A DNA stretch of 64,000 nt, from NCBI RefSeq assembly GCF_000422865.1, contig NZ_AUGW01000003.1, forward strand, positions 186,001 to 250,000. The letters are read 5' to 3'. Below the pieces are notes generated by a model. That model did no database searches, had not been told where the DNA came from, and saw only the letters and a program-made list of their open reading frames with translations. Positions 37,649-44,496 of this stretch are shown in pieces. Position 1 is the first letter of the stretch. Every line of letters begins with the position of its first letter. This DNA is from Oceanospirillum maris DSM 6286 (GTDB taxonomy: Bacteria; Pseudomonadota; Gammaproteobacteria; Pseudomonadales; Halomonadaceae). The position numbers were made by a program, and so were the translations under genes.

Positions 37649-37675
37649 GATTGTATATACATTGCATATCACAAT
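37644..37675. promoter_or_regulatory. Nested palindrome over the RHH gene promoter
   Basis: Outer arms ATTGTGAT (37644-37651) and ATCACAAT (37668-37675) are perfect inverted repeats. Between them lies the 10-bp palindrome TGTATATACA (37652-37661). It covers the -10 and presumed transcription start, 31 nt before the ATG, a typical site for autorepression by a ribbon-helix-helix protein. Confidence 0.6.
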
Positions 37676-37706
37676 GATATTCAATAAAAGCAGGCAATGA
37701 TTACTT

Positions 37707-37880
37707 ATGCCGACGGAAAAAAAGAAAAAAAATAGCCAACTGATTATTCGTATTAGCCAAGAAGAGAGAAATCAGTTTGTCTCTCTATGCGATACGCTAG
37801 ATACCAGTGCCGCTCGGGAAGTACGCCGCTTTATACGCAGTTTTCTCGCAGAGCACCAGCAACCAATTGATCCTCGTTGA
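37707..37880 (+). CDS. Small ribbon-helix-helix-like protein, 57 aa
   Basis: Not recognised as a named gene. The 57-aa product starts MPTEKKKKNSQLIIRIS. A basic tail is followed by a beta-strand-like QLIIRIS (11-17) and two predicted helices (SQEERNQFVSLCDTLD, 17-32; SAAREVRRFIRSFLAEHQ, 34-51), the layout of a CopG/Arc-type ribbon-helix-helix dimer that binds palindromic operators. The upstream region contains a Pho-box-like repeat and a nested inverted repeat. The Shine-Dalgarno is weak. No toxin gene follows, so it is not an obvious antitoxin; the next gene is a 38-aa lysine-rich protein 101 nt away. Confidence 0.7.
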   Translation: MPTEKKKKNSQLIIRISQEERNQFVSLCDTLDTSAAREVRRFIRSFLAEHQQPIDPR

Positions 37881-37981
37881 TCAGGCTTAGTTCTGGATGC
37901 CTGCAATCTTGTCGCTCAAGTTAAACTTTAAGTTTGATGGGCGTTATTAAAAGTACTTTATGTACAACTAGGAGTAACATC

Positions 37982-38098
37982 ATGGCTAAGGTAGCTAAAA
38001 AAGACGTTAAAAAAGAGATCAAAGCACGCGAAGCTAAGATCGAGAAGCAAGAAGGCAAAGTTAAAAAGCTGAAAAAATCACTGAAAAAAGCTAAATAA
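37982..38098 (+). CDS. Lysine-rich 38-aa helical protein
   Basis: Not recognised. The 38-aa product begins MAKVAKKDVKKEIKAREAK and ends KKLKKSLKKAK; 17 of 38 residues are lysine and there is no aromatic residue. It would form one long basic amphipathic helix, perhaps binding nucleic acid or another polyanion. AGGAG stands 7 nt before the ATG and a strong terminator begins 26 nt after the stop. This indicates a discrete, probably well-expressed monocistronic mRNA. Codons are mostly AAA and GCT, the preferred type. Function unknown. Confidence 0.75.
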   Translation: MAKVAKKDVKKEIKAREAKIEKQEGKVKKLKKSLKKAK

Positions 38099-38123
38099 GC
38101 TTTTGTATTTCAGTCATTGAAGA

Positions 38124-38147
38124 AACGGCCTGCGGGCCGTTTTTTTT
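38124..38147 (+). terminator. Intrinsic terminator of the lysine-rich protein gene
   Basis: ACGGCC (38125-38130), loop TGCG, GGCCGT (38135-38140), then seven further T. A compact GC-rich stem with a long T-tract. Confidence 0.92.
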
Positions 38148-38335
38148 GCTTATCTTTTCCCATAAAACCATCGTTCTTATCTGTATTTTTATCACCCCTT
38201 ATCACTAAAACCCTAAGCCTCTGCTTTATTTGTGCAGTCCTGCGCCGTTCTTGTTAAACTTGCCATCCGTTCGCTCCATAGCCTGCTGATATCAGGTTTT
38301 CCGGTTCTGTCGACGCTTTTTATTCTAGCTGCATA

Positions 38336-39322
38336 ATGGATTCTCTCGTGAGCACTTGTCCTCTTCCATCTCAATCTCAGCCCTGCGTCTATACGCTTAG
38401 ACATAAGCTTCAACACGCGGTCATGTTCATCGTTTTATCACTAGTGCTCATTGCCGCCTCATTACCTGTACTGGCAGAGGTTAGCGTCGAAGATGACCTT
38501 AAAAATACCATCACGCTAGAGCAGCCCGCTCAACGTATTATCAGCCTTGCCCCGAGTGTCACCGAGCTGCTGTTTAGCGCTGGAGCCGGTAGCAAAGTGG
38601 TTGCTGTTGTCGATTACAGTGACTTCCCTGAGGCAGCAAAAGAGTTGCCCCATGTGGGCGGGTACACGCAGCTCGACATTGAACGTATTTTAGTACTACA
38701 GCCGGATTTAGTGATTGGCTGGAAAAGCGGTAACCACCCCGATACATTAGAAAAGTTGCGCCAACTTGGCCTTCCCGTATACACCACAGAAACCCGTTAC
38801 TTAGAACAGATCCCTGTAACATTAGAGAAGTTTGGTCGACTAGCAGGGACCTCTACTATCGCGAAAAAAGAAGCCGAACACTTTCGCCTCACCCTGCAAA
38901 AACTAAAAGACCAGTATCAACATAAAGCACCGGTGAAGGTGTTCTATCAAGTGTGGAATAAGCCGCTGATAACCATTAACAAAGAAAACTTAATCAATCA
39001 GGTGATCAATGTCTGTGGTGGGCAAAATGTGTTTGCTGAGCTAAGCAATATTGCGCCTCGCATTGATATTGAAGCCGTCCTTAAGGTAAATCCTGATGCC
39101 ATTGTCGCCAGCGGCATGAGAGTTGAACGTCCCGAATGGTTGGATGAATGGAAAGACTGGCCAGCAATTAACGCCGTGCAAAAGCGGCAACTACACTTTA
39201 TACCGCCGGGACATATCCAGCGCCAAACAGTGCGGGTTTTATTAGGGGCGGAGCAACTGTGCCAGCAACTTGATCAAACCCGTCACAGAATTGCAACCTC
39301 ATCCACAGGAAACAATCAGTGA
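38336..39322 (+). CDS. btuF: Cobalamin ABC transporter substrate-binding protein
   Basis: Periplasmic vitamin B12-binding component. The 328-aa reading has a hydrophobic export signal (MFIVLSLVLIAASLPVLA, 30-47). The mature part carries the BtuF/FecB fold with QRIISLAPSVTELLFSAGAG (about 63-82) and VGGYTQLDIERILVLQPDLVI (split, about 105-125). The start is uncertain: the first ATG adds a 29-residue leader before the signal, and an internal ATG at 38423 would remove it. It overlaps btuC by four bases. Iron-siderophore specificity is the main alternative. No cobalamin riboswitch was seen upstream. Confidence 0.82.
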   Translation: MDSLVSTCPLPSQSQPCVYTLRHKLQHAVMFIVLSLVLIAASLPVLAEVSVEDDLKNTITLEQPAQRIISLAPSVTELLFSAGAGSKVVAVVDYSDFPEAAKELPHVGGYTQLDIERILVLQPDLVIGWKSGNHPDTLEKLRQLGLPVYTTETRYLEQIPVTLEKFGRLAGTSTIAKKEAEHFRLTLQKLKDQYQHKAPVKVFYQVWNKPLITINKENLINQVINVCGGQNVFAELSNIAPRIDIEAVLKVNPDAIVASGMRVERPEWLDEWKDWPAINAVQKRQLHFIPPGHIQRQTVRVLLGAEQLCQQLDQTRHRIATSSTGNNQ

Positions 39323-40371
39323 AGCCCCCCGCAACTAAAGCAGATAGTTTTAGCCAACAGCAAAAGCTACGGGCAACGTTCTGGCTTGGAGGTCTTGGCT
39401 TAGCCTGTTTGCTCAGCCTAATCTTGGCACTACTAACCGGCAGCATCAGCGTTAGCGGCTATGATTTGTGGCAACTGATTATCGACACCCTTACTTTATC
39501 GTCACCAAGTACTTCGTCTAACACTTTAGCCACCACCGTGATGACCGAGCTAAGACTACCCCGCGCTTTATCCGCTTTGGTCGTAGGCGCAGAACTGGCC
39601 TTGGCAGGCTGTTTAATGCAGGTTTTATTGCGCAACCCATTAGCAGACCCCTATGTATTGGGCGTTTCCGGTGGTGCAGCGGTAGGCGCCCTGTTCAGTA
39701 TTATGTCGGGCTTGGGGGCTTTCTGGGTCTCTGGCAGTGCTTTTGTAGGTGCTTTAACTAACCTGTTATTGGTATTTGGTCTATCCCATGCAAAAGGGGT
39801 TTGGTCGCCATCACGCTTACTCCTAACAGGCGTTGTAACGGCCGCCGGCTGGGGGGCGGTTATCAGTTTTATGCTATCTATTGGGGAAGACAATCAGCTA
39901 AGAGGAATGCTGTTTTGGTTGATGGGCGATCTGAGTCGAGCATCGTTACCTGGCTGGCACGGGCTATTTCTACTGATAAGCCTTGTTATTAGCGCATTAT
40001 TGGCACGGCCTTTAAATATGATGCTCCGCGGCGAACTGCAAGCGAAAGCCCTTGGCGTTTCAGTGTACCCACTCCAGATCACCCTGTATTTACTGGCATC
40101 GGTGCTGACAGCCTCTGCGGTAACCCAAGCCGGAAGTGTCGGCTTTCTTGGTTTGGTCGTGCCCCATATTTTACGTTTAAGCTTAGGTTCCGATCATCGC
40201 CTGTTGCTACCCGCAACGGCCCTAGCCGGCGCTTGTTTATTACTTTTGGCGGACACCCTTGCAAGAACCTTAATTGCCCCCCAGCAATTACCTGTGGGGG
40301 TTATCACCGCTTTTATTGGCGTGCCAGTCTTTCTTTGGGTGCTACAAAAAAGCAATCGAGGCCTAACATGA
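39319..40371 (+). CDS. btuC: Cobalamin/iron-type ABC transporter permease (BtuC/FecCD family)
   Basis: Inner-membrane permease with about ten helices. The 350-aa protein contains LRLPRALSALVVGAELALAG (split, about 75-95), LRNPLADPYVLGVSGGAAVGA (split, about 107-127) and GLVVPHILRLSLGSDHR (about 277-293), all hallmarks of the FecCD family. GTG start with AGGAAA 6-7 nt upstream, overlapping the end of btuF. Its stop overlaps the btuD start (ATGA). Confidence 0.88.
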   Translation: MKPPATKADSFSQQQKLRATFWLGGLGLACLLSLILALLTGSISVSGYDLWQLIIDTLTLSSPSTSSNTLATTVMTELRLPRALSALVVGAELALAGCLMQVLLRNPLADPYVLGVSGGAAVGALFSIMSGLGAFWVSGSAFVGALTNLLLVFGLSHAKGVWSPSRLLLTGVVTAAGWGAVISFMLSIGEDNQLRGMLFWLMGDLSRASLPGWHGLFLLISLVISALLARPLNMMLRGELQAKALGVSVYPLQITLYLLASVLTASAVTQAGSVGFLGLVVPHILRLSLGSDHRLLLPATALAGACLLLLADTLARTLIAPQQLPVGVITAFIGVPVFLWVLQKSNRGLT

Positions 40372-41147
40372 CCCACATATCCCCCCCATTGCTCAGCACG
40401 CTAGGACTTACGGTCACCATCGCCGGTAAAACCCTGTGTCAGGATTGGGCTCTAGCGCTTAATCAAGGTGAGATATGGGGGATTTTAGGCGGTAATGGTG
40501 CCGGAAAAACAACCTTATTACATACCCTAGCAGGACTTAGAGCCGCAGATAATGGACAAGTGCTGTTACAAGGTATTCCCTTGGAACAACTTAAAAGCCG
40601 GCAACGAGCACAGCAGCTAGGCTTTCTACTGCAAGATGATAGCACGGCGTTTCCTGCCACGGTGCTAGAGACCGCCTTGCAGGGTCGTCACCCACATTTA
40701 GGCCCTTTTGCCTGGGAGAGCCAATCTGATGAAAATCTAGCTCACAATGCCTTGCAACGGGTTGAGTTAGATGATTTTTGCCAGCGCAACATCGATCAAC
40801 TTTCCGGTGGTGAACGTCAACGCCTTAAAATTGCGACGTTGATGGTACAGCAACCCAAGATTTGGCTATTGGATGAACCGGCAAACCACCTTGACCTACA
40901 CCATCAAGTGAGCCTTTTACAGCAGCTACTTGCTGATGTAAAACAGCAATCGGGCTGCCTTCTGATGAGCCTCCATGACCTCAATCTAGCGCAACGTTTT
41001 TGTGATCATCTGATATTACTTTTTCCAGAAGGCCCTATGATAGGCACAAAGGAGGAGCTGCTGACGGAAGAGCGACTCGAACAACTTTACCAACACCCTA
41101 TTCGACGGCTTGAAACTGAAGCTGGGCCAGTGTTTATTCCTGCCTAG
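40368..41147 (+). CDS. btuD: Cobalamin/iron-type ABC transporter ATP-binding protein
   Basis: ATPase of the BtuFCD-type importer. The 259-aa protein starts MTHISPPLLSTLGLTV with the ATG overlapping the btuC stop; a longer in-frame reading back into btuC is rejected. Walker A is GGNGAGKTT (about 39-47), signature LSGGERQRLKIATLM (about 144-158), Walker B IWLLDEPANHLDLH (about 164-177) and the H-loop is in SLHDLN. The three genes are tightly coupled and form one transcription unit. Confidence 0.9.
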   Translation: MTHISPPLLSTLGLTVTIAGKTLCQDWALALNQGEIWGILGGNGAGKTTLLHTLAGLRAADNGQVLLQGIPLEQLKSRQRAQQLGFLLQDDSTAFPATVLETALQGRHPHLGPFAWESQSDENLAHNALQRVELDDFCQRNIDQLSGGERQRLKIATLMVQQPKIWLLDEPANHLDLHHQVSLLQQLLADVKQQSGCLLMSLHDLNLAQRFCDHLILLFPEGPMIGTKEELLTEERLEQLYQHPIRRLETEAGPVFIPA

Positions 41148-41203
41148 GCTTATATTTAATATTTATACCCCTGTTAAACCGACTAAATCCATAGGGATCG
41201 ACC

Positions 41204-41836
41204 ATGCTGCGCTATCTTTTACTCTTGAGTAAACCTTCCAATCGGCAGAGCATCAAGCCTCTTGTGTTACGGGTTATTACGTTAATACTATTGCCGATAT
41301 CATCAGCCTATTCGCCATCCGCTTATAGTGCTTGGTGGTCACTTGACAGCGATAGTAAAGAGCGCGGCTATCAAGCGCTTCTACCGGATAACACTACACC
41401 TGCTTCCATGAGCTATCAATACGAGTGCGGTGCCTGCCATATCGCCTACCCGCCACAGGTTTTACCAAAAGCTAGCTGGCAATCACTCTTGTCCAATCTA
41501 GGGAATCACTTTGGCGAAGACGCACGCCTTGATAAAGCTCAGCCTCAAGAATTACAGGACTATCTAACCCTTTACGCCAGCGATAGCGACAACGCAGGGA
41601 AATTTTCCGACTTTACCAAGCGCCTGCAAAACCCAGCCCCTATTCGTATTACTCAACTGAATTTCTGGCGTTTGAAACACGACAAAATACTCAAAAAGAA
41701 GCAACAACTTATTATTAACAATCCTGATGTCGGCAGCGCCAGCCGTTGTAATGCCTGTCATGAGAAAGCTGAGCAAGGCCTATTTCAGAAGCATACCGTG
41801 CAGATTCCCAATATTGATAAGCGAGAATATAAATAG
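41204..41836 (+). CDS. Diheme cytochrome c, exported
   Basis: Predicted periplasmic electron carrier. The 210-aa precursor has a hydrophobic export region (about 21-44) and two heme c attachment sites, CGACH at 75-79 and CNACH at 182-186. The segment between them is helical with several conserved-looking Trp and Tyr. It resembles the DHC family of diheme cytochromes often found beside a cytochrome b561 or sulfur/photosynthesis genes; neither is adjacent here. GGA lies 8 nt before the ATG. Physiological partner unknown. Confidence 0.82.
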   Translation: MLRYLLLLSKPSNRQSIKPLVLRVITLILLPISSAYSPSAYSAWWSLDSDSKERGYQALLPDNTTPASMSYQYECGACHIAYPPQVLPKASWQSLLSNLGNHFGEDARLDKAQPQELQDYLTLYASDSDNAGKFSDFTKRLQNPAPIRITQLNFWRLKHDKILKKKQQLIINNPDVGSASRCNACHEKAEQGLFQKHTVQIPNIDKREYK

Positions 41837-41976
41837 CCCTCATAAGCCATCTGCTGATTAATTACTCTGACCTAGCATCAATTGCAATCAGCCAAAGCGC
41901 CCCAACCATTTCAGCTATCACAGACACAAAGAACACCAAGATTCTTTTACTGACCGATTAGCAAACCGGAGAGATT

Positions 41977-42387
41977 ATGCGTTTACTACATACGATGTTA
42001 CGGGTTGGCAACCTGCAAAAGTCGATTGATTTTTACACCAAAGTTATGGATATGACACTGCTGCGCCAGTCTGAAAATAAAGAGTATGAATACACCTTAG
42101 CGTTTCTAGGCTATGGCGATGAATCAGACACCACGGTTATCGAATTAACCTATAACTGGGGCACGTCGGAATATGACATGGGTAATGCCTTTGGTCACTT
42201 GGCTATTGCCGTTGATGATGTTTACCTCGCCTGCGATAAAATTCGCGCTGCCGGTGGCATCATTACCCGTGAGCCAGGCCCAGTAAAAGGCGGCAATACC
42301 GAGATCGCCTTTGTGCGTGACCCCGACGGTTACGCCATTGAGCTGATCGCCAGCCAATTTGCAGGGAAAGGTTTAGGCCAAGACTAA
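41977..42387 (+). CDS. gloA: Lactoylglutathione lyase (glyoxalase I)
   Basis: Isomerises the methylglyoxal-glutathione hemithioacetal to lactoylglutathione. The 136-aa protein is the short Ni-type glyoxalase I. It begins [20 protein letters not shown], with the first metal ligand His5. It contains [22 protein letters not shown] (split, about 64-85; second His ligand) and ends with [10 protein letters not shown] (about 116-125; Glu ligand). GGAGA is 6 nt before the ATG. A duplicated stretch and a terminator follow it. Confidence 0.97.
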   Translation: MRLLHTMLRVGNLQKSIDFYTKVMDMTLLRQSENKEYEYTLAFLGYGDESDTTVIELTYNWGTSEYDMGNAFGHLAIAVDDVYLACDKIRAAGGIITREPGPVKGGNTEIAFVRDPDGYAIELIASQFAGKGLGQD

Positions 42388-42408
42388 TTTTTAGCGCCTA
42401 AGGCGCTA

Positions 42409-42443
42409 ACGATAACCGGCACAACTCACGATAACCGGCACAA
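42409..42443. repeat. Direct repeat downstream of gloA
   Basis: ACGATAACCGGCACAA occurs at 42409-42424 and again at 42428-42443, period 19. The second copy forms the left arm of the gloA terminator, so the duplication copied part of the terminator stem. Confidence 0.75.
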
Positions 42444-42471
42444 GGTGTTTAACCTTGCGCCGGTTTTTTTA
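42433..42471 (+). terminator. Intrinsic terminator of gloA
   Basis: AACCGGCACAAGGT (42433-42446) pairs with ACCTTGCGCCGGTT (42452-42465) with one A-C mismatch, then TTTTT. It lies 46 nt beyond the gloA stop. Confidence 0.88.
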
Positions 42472-42520
42472 TGCCTAAAAGAATAGAGTATTTTGAATGA
42501 CAGGGTTCTTGAGCAAAATT

Positions 42521-42534
42521 CAAACAAGTGTTTA
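42521..42534 (+). promoter_or_regulatory. PsrA/FadR-like box upstream of the enoyl-CoA hydratase
   Basis: CAAAC-AAGT-GTTTA matches the (C/G)AAAC-N4-GTTT(G/C) operator class of the fatty-acid-responsive TetR regulator PsrA except for the last base. It lies 42 nt before the start codon. A perfect version exists at 55184-55197 upstream of a DUF4442 gene. Confidence 0.55.
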
Positions 42535-42575
42535 AATGCAAGAAGACCAATACAACAATAATCAAGGAATTCACT

Positions 42576-43370
42576 ATGCCAAATACATTACCAGTGTCGC
42601 TTGAGATAGCCCATCATATTGCTGTTGTGCGCTTTAATCGCCCTGAAAAAATGAATGCTCTGGATATGCCAACCTTTGCTGAAATCCTAAAAATACAGGA
42701 GCAGATTGCAGCAAATAGCAATATTCGAGCAGTCGTATTAACCGCTGCCGGTGATAACTTCTGTGCAGGTTTAGACGTACAGTCCGTTATGATTGACCCC
42801 GCTGCTGTGGAAACGCTACTGAGCCATCCAGAGAATAAAAACTGGCTAGGTAACTACGTGCAGCAGATCGTCGTGGGTTGGCAGCAGCTGAATATTCCTG
42901 TGATTGCCGCGTTAAAGGGATATGTTTTTGGTGGTGGCTTACAGATTGCGTTAGGGGCCGATTTTAGGATTAGCGCACCGGATAGTCAGTTATCCATCAT
43001 GGAGATTCGTTGGGGCATTATTCCTGATATGGGTATTTCAGTAGTTGCACCGTCTCTTATCGCCCGAGACCAACTCAAATTACTGGCCATGACCGGTGAT
43101 CGCATCTCAGGGGAACAGGCACTTAACTTTGGCTTAGTCACCCAACTAGCCAACGATCCAGAGCAAAAAGCGATGACACTTGCTCAGCAACTTTGTCAGA
43201 AGAACCCTCAAGCGGTTCAAGGTATTAAACAGCTATTTAACGGGGAACATCTTGAGGCATCCCAACGCTTGGCTTTAGAAGAAGAGACTCAGCGTAAAAT
43301 TCTATTCAGCGCCAATCAGTTAGAAGCTGTTCAAGCAAACCTACAAAAGCGTGATCCTGTTTTTAAATAA
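42576..43370 (+). CDS. Enoyl-CoA hydratase/isomerase family (crotonase) protein
   Basis: Predicted beta-oxidation enzyme hydrating or isomerising enoyl-CoA. The 264-aa protein starts MPNTLPVSLE, behind AAGGAA; a 16-codon longer reading is rejected. Crotonase motifs are RFNRPEKMNALD (about 18-29), the oxyanion-hole segment GDNFCAGLDVQSV (about 67-79), GYVFGGGLQIALGADFR (about 117-133) and the MEIRWGIIPDMG stretch (about 143-154). It stands alone, apart from other fatty-acid genes. A PsrA-like box upstream suggests control by long-chain fatty acids. Confidence 0.9.
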   Translation: MPNTLPVSLEIAHHIAVVRFNRPEKMNALDMPTFAEILKIQEQIAANSNIRAVVLTAAGDNFCAGLDVQSVMIDPAAVETLLSHPENKNWLGNYVQQIVVGWQQLNIPVIAALKGYVFGGGLQIALGADFRISAPDSQLSIMEIRWGIIPDMGISVVAPSLIARDQLKLLAMTGDRISGEQALNFGLVTQLANDPEQKAMTLAQQLCQKNPQAVQGIKQLFNGEHLEASQRLALEEETQRKILFSANQLEAVQANLQKRDPVFK

Positions 43371-43402
43371 TCACTCCTTTTGAATAGGAGAGCAAGAAGG
43401 GC

Positions 43403-43873
43403 TTAGCTGAATTCTAGATAAGGCTTAAGCCCACGAAAACAGATCCAGACTAGCGGGTACGTACTGACAAGGGTCGTTAACATATCGGCTAAGCTGTGAT
43501 AACCCAAATGATGCATCAAAACACCATAAGCCACCCCTGATACCAAAGCGATGACCAGTGCTATGGCAAGTACAGAGCGGCATAATAAGGAGAGACGGTT
43601 ATGGCTCGTCTCTCTGAATGGAATAAGCACAAACACCAGCAGCATTTGATAGAAAGGTAACAAAATAGCAGTATGGGTGCTGTAATCCAGCCCCCAGCGC
43701 TGCCACAACCCTAACAATCCTTCTAGAAAGCTAAAGCCAAATATCAGGGCACAACACAGAGATAAGCCAATGACACTACGCGTTAACACGCCAAGCCGAT
43801 GCCCCGTCCAAAGTACACCAAAGCACAGTAATGGAGTATAAAAGTCTGCAACAATAGCCCACACGCCCCACAT
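43403..43873 (-). CDS. Membrane protein, unknown function, remotely PAP2-like
   Basis: Not recognised as a named family. The 156-aa protein starts MWGVWAIVADFYTPLLCFG with AGGGAA 6 nt upstream of the ATG, and has five or six hydrophobic helices. Two segments resemble PAP2 phosphatase motifs: DYSTHTAILLPF (like the SGHT motif) and HHLGYHSLADML (like SRxxxGxHxxxD). A clear KxxxxxxRP motif is missing, so catalytic activity is doubtful. It is convergent with the enoyl-CoA hydratase gene. Confidence 0.65.
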   Translation of the reverse strand: MWGVWAIVADFYTPLLCFGVLWTGHRLGVLTRSVIGLSLCCALIFGFSFLEGLLGLWQRWGLDYSTHTAILLPFYQMLLVFVLIPFRETSHNRLSLLCRSVLAIALVIALVSGVAYGVLMHHLGYHSLADMLTTLVSTYPLVWICFRGLKPYLEFS

Positions 43874-44153
43874 CTTATATTCCCTATAAATTGAACCGAA
43901 TCTCATTTATAAACAGAACATTACCTACAGACCAAACTTCATCTACAAATCAATACGTTAGAACCACTTTACCCTTCATGTCTTTAACGTTAGTCTTAGT
44001 CGTTTGCCAACACGGATGAACACCAAAAAAGACTTAAATCATCACACTTTTAATTAAATACCAACCACAGTCCCTTTTACCGTACCCTTTAATTTAGCAT
44101 GCGCTTAAAGCACATCGCTTGATATGCTTTATGGGGTACACGGAGTTCTTAAC

Positions 44154-44480
44154 ATGGATTCTTTAACGAGAACCTTAAGCGAACGGGCTCGCCAGCTAAC
44201 CCGTGAATTTCTAGAGCCACATACCGAGGTTTTTAAAGGCGCAGCAGAACTGACCGCCAGCGGCTCTCAGGCGCTAAGCATTGTCAACCTTGAATTAACC
44301 CGTTTAACCTTAAACTACCAACAGCTAGAGGAAAAAGTGGCGGTTATTGAAGGTTTTTCACAGGCTTTAGCACAGCTAAAATGGAACGCTGAGGATGCCG
44401 CTCACTTGGTGCGCAATTTAGAAAAACAGTTACTACCGGCTAAAACTGTTAGAAACAACCAAGATAAGCCCTGCACATAA
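44154..44480 (+). CDS. Small helical protein, unknown function
   Basis: Not recognised. The 108-aa product starts MDSLTRTLSERARQL, with CGGAG 8 nt before this ATG; an in-frame ATG ten codons earlier lacks an RBS. Composition is hydrophilic and strongly helix-forming, with heptad-like LELTRLTLNYQQLEEKVAVI (split, about 48-67), suggesting a coiled coil. No membrane segment, signal or cysteine motif until a single Cys next to the C-terminus. It ends 17 nt before the stop of the convergent SulP gene. Confidence 0.65.
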   Translation: MDSLTRTLSERARQLTREFLEPHTEVFKGAAELTASGSQALSIVNLELTRLTLNYQQLEEKVAVIEGFSQALAQLKWNAEDAAHLVRNLEKQLLPAKTVRNNQDKPCT

Positions 44481-44496
44481 AGACTCAGCCTCCCCG

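Noticed and set aside
37644-37675. CRP site (TGTGA...TCACA)
   Set aside because: The half-sites are separated by about 18 nt and not by 6, so it is not a CRP box.
38148-38335. Cobalamin riboswitch upstream of btuF
   Set aside because: No B12-box-like sequence or extended conserved fold could be seen.
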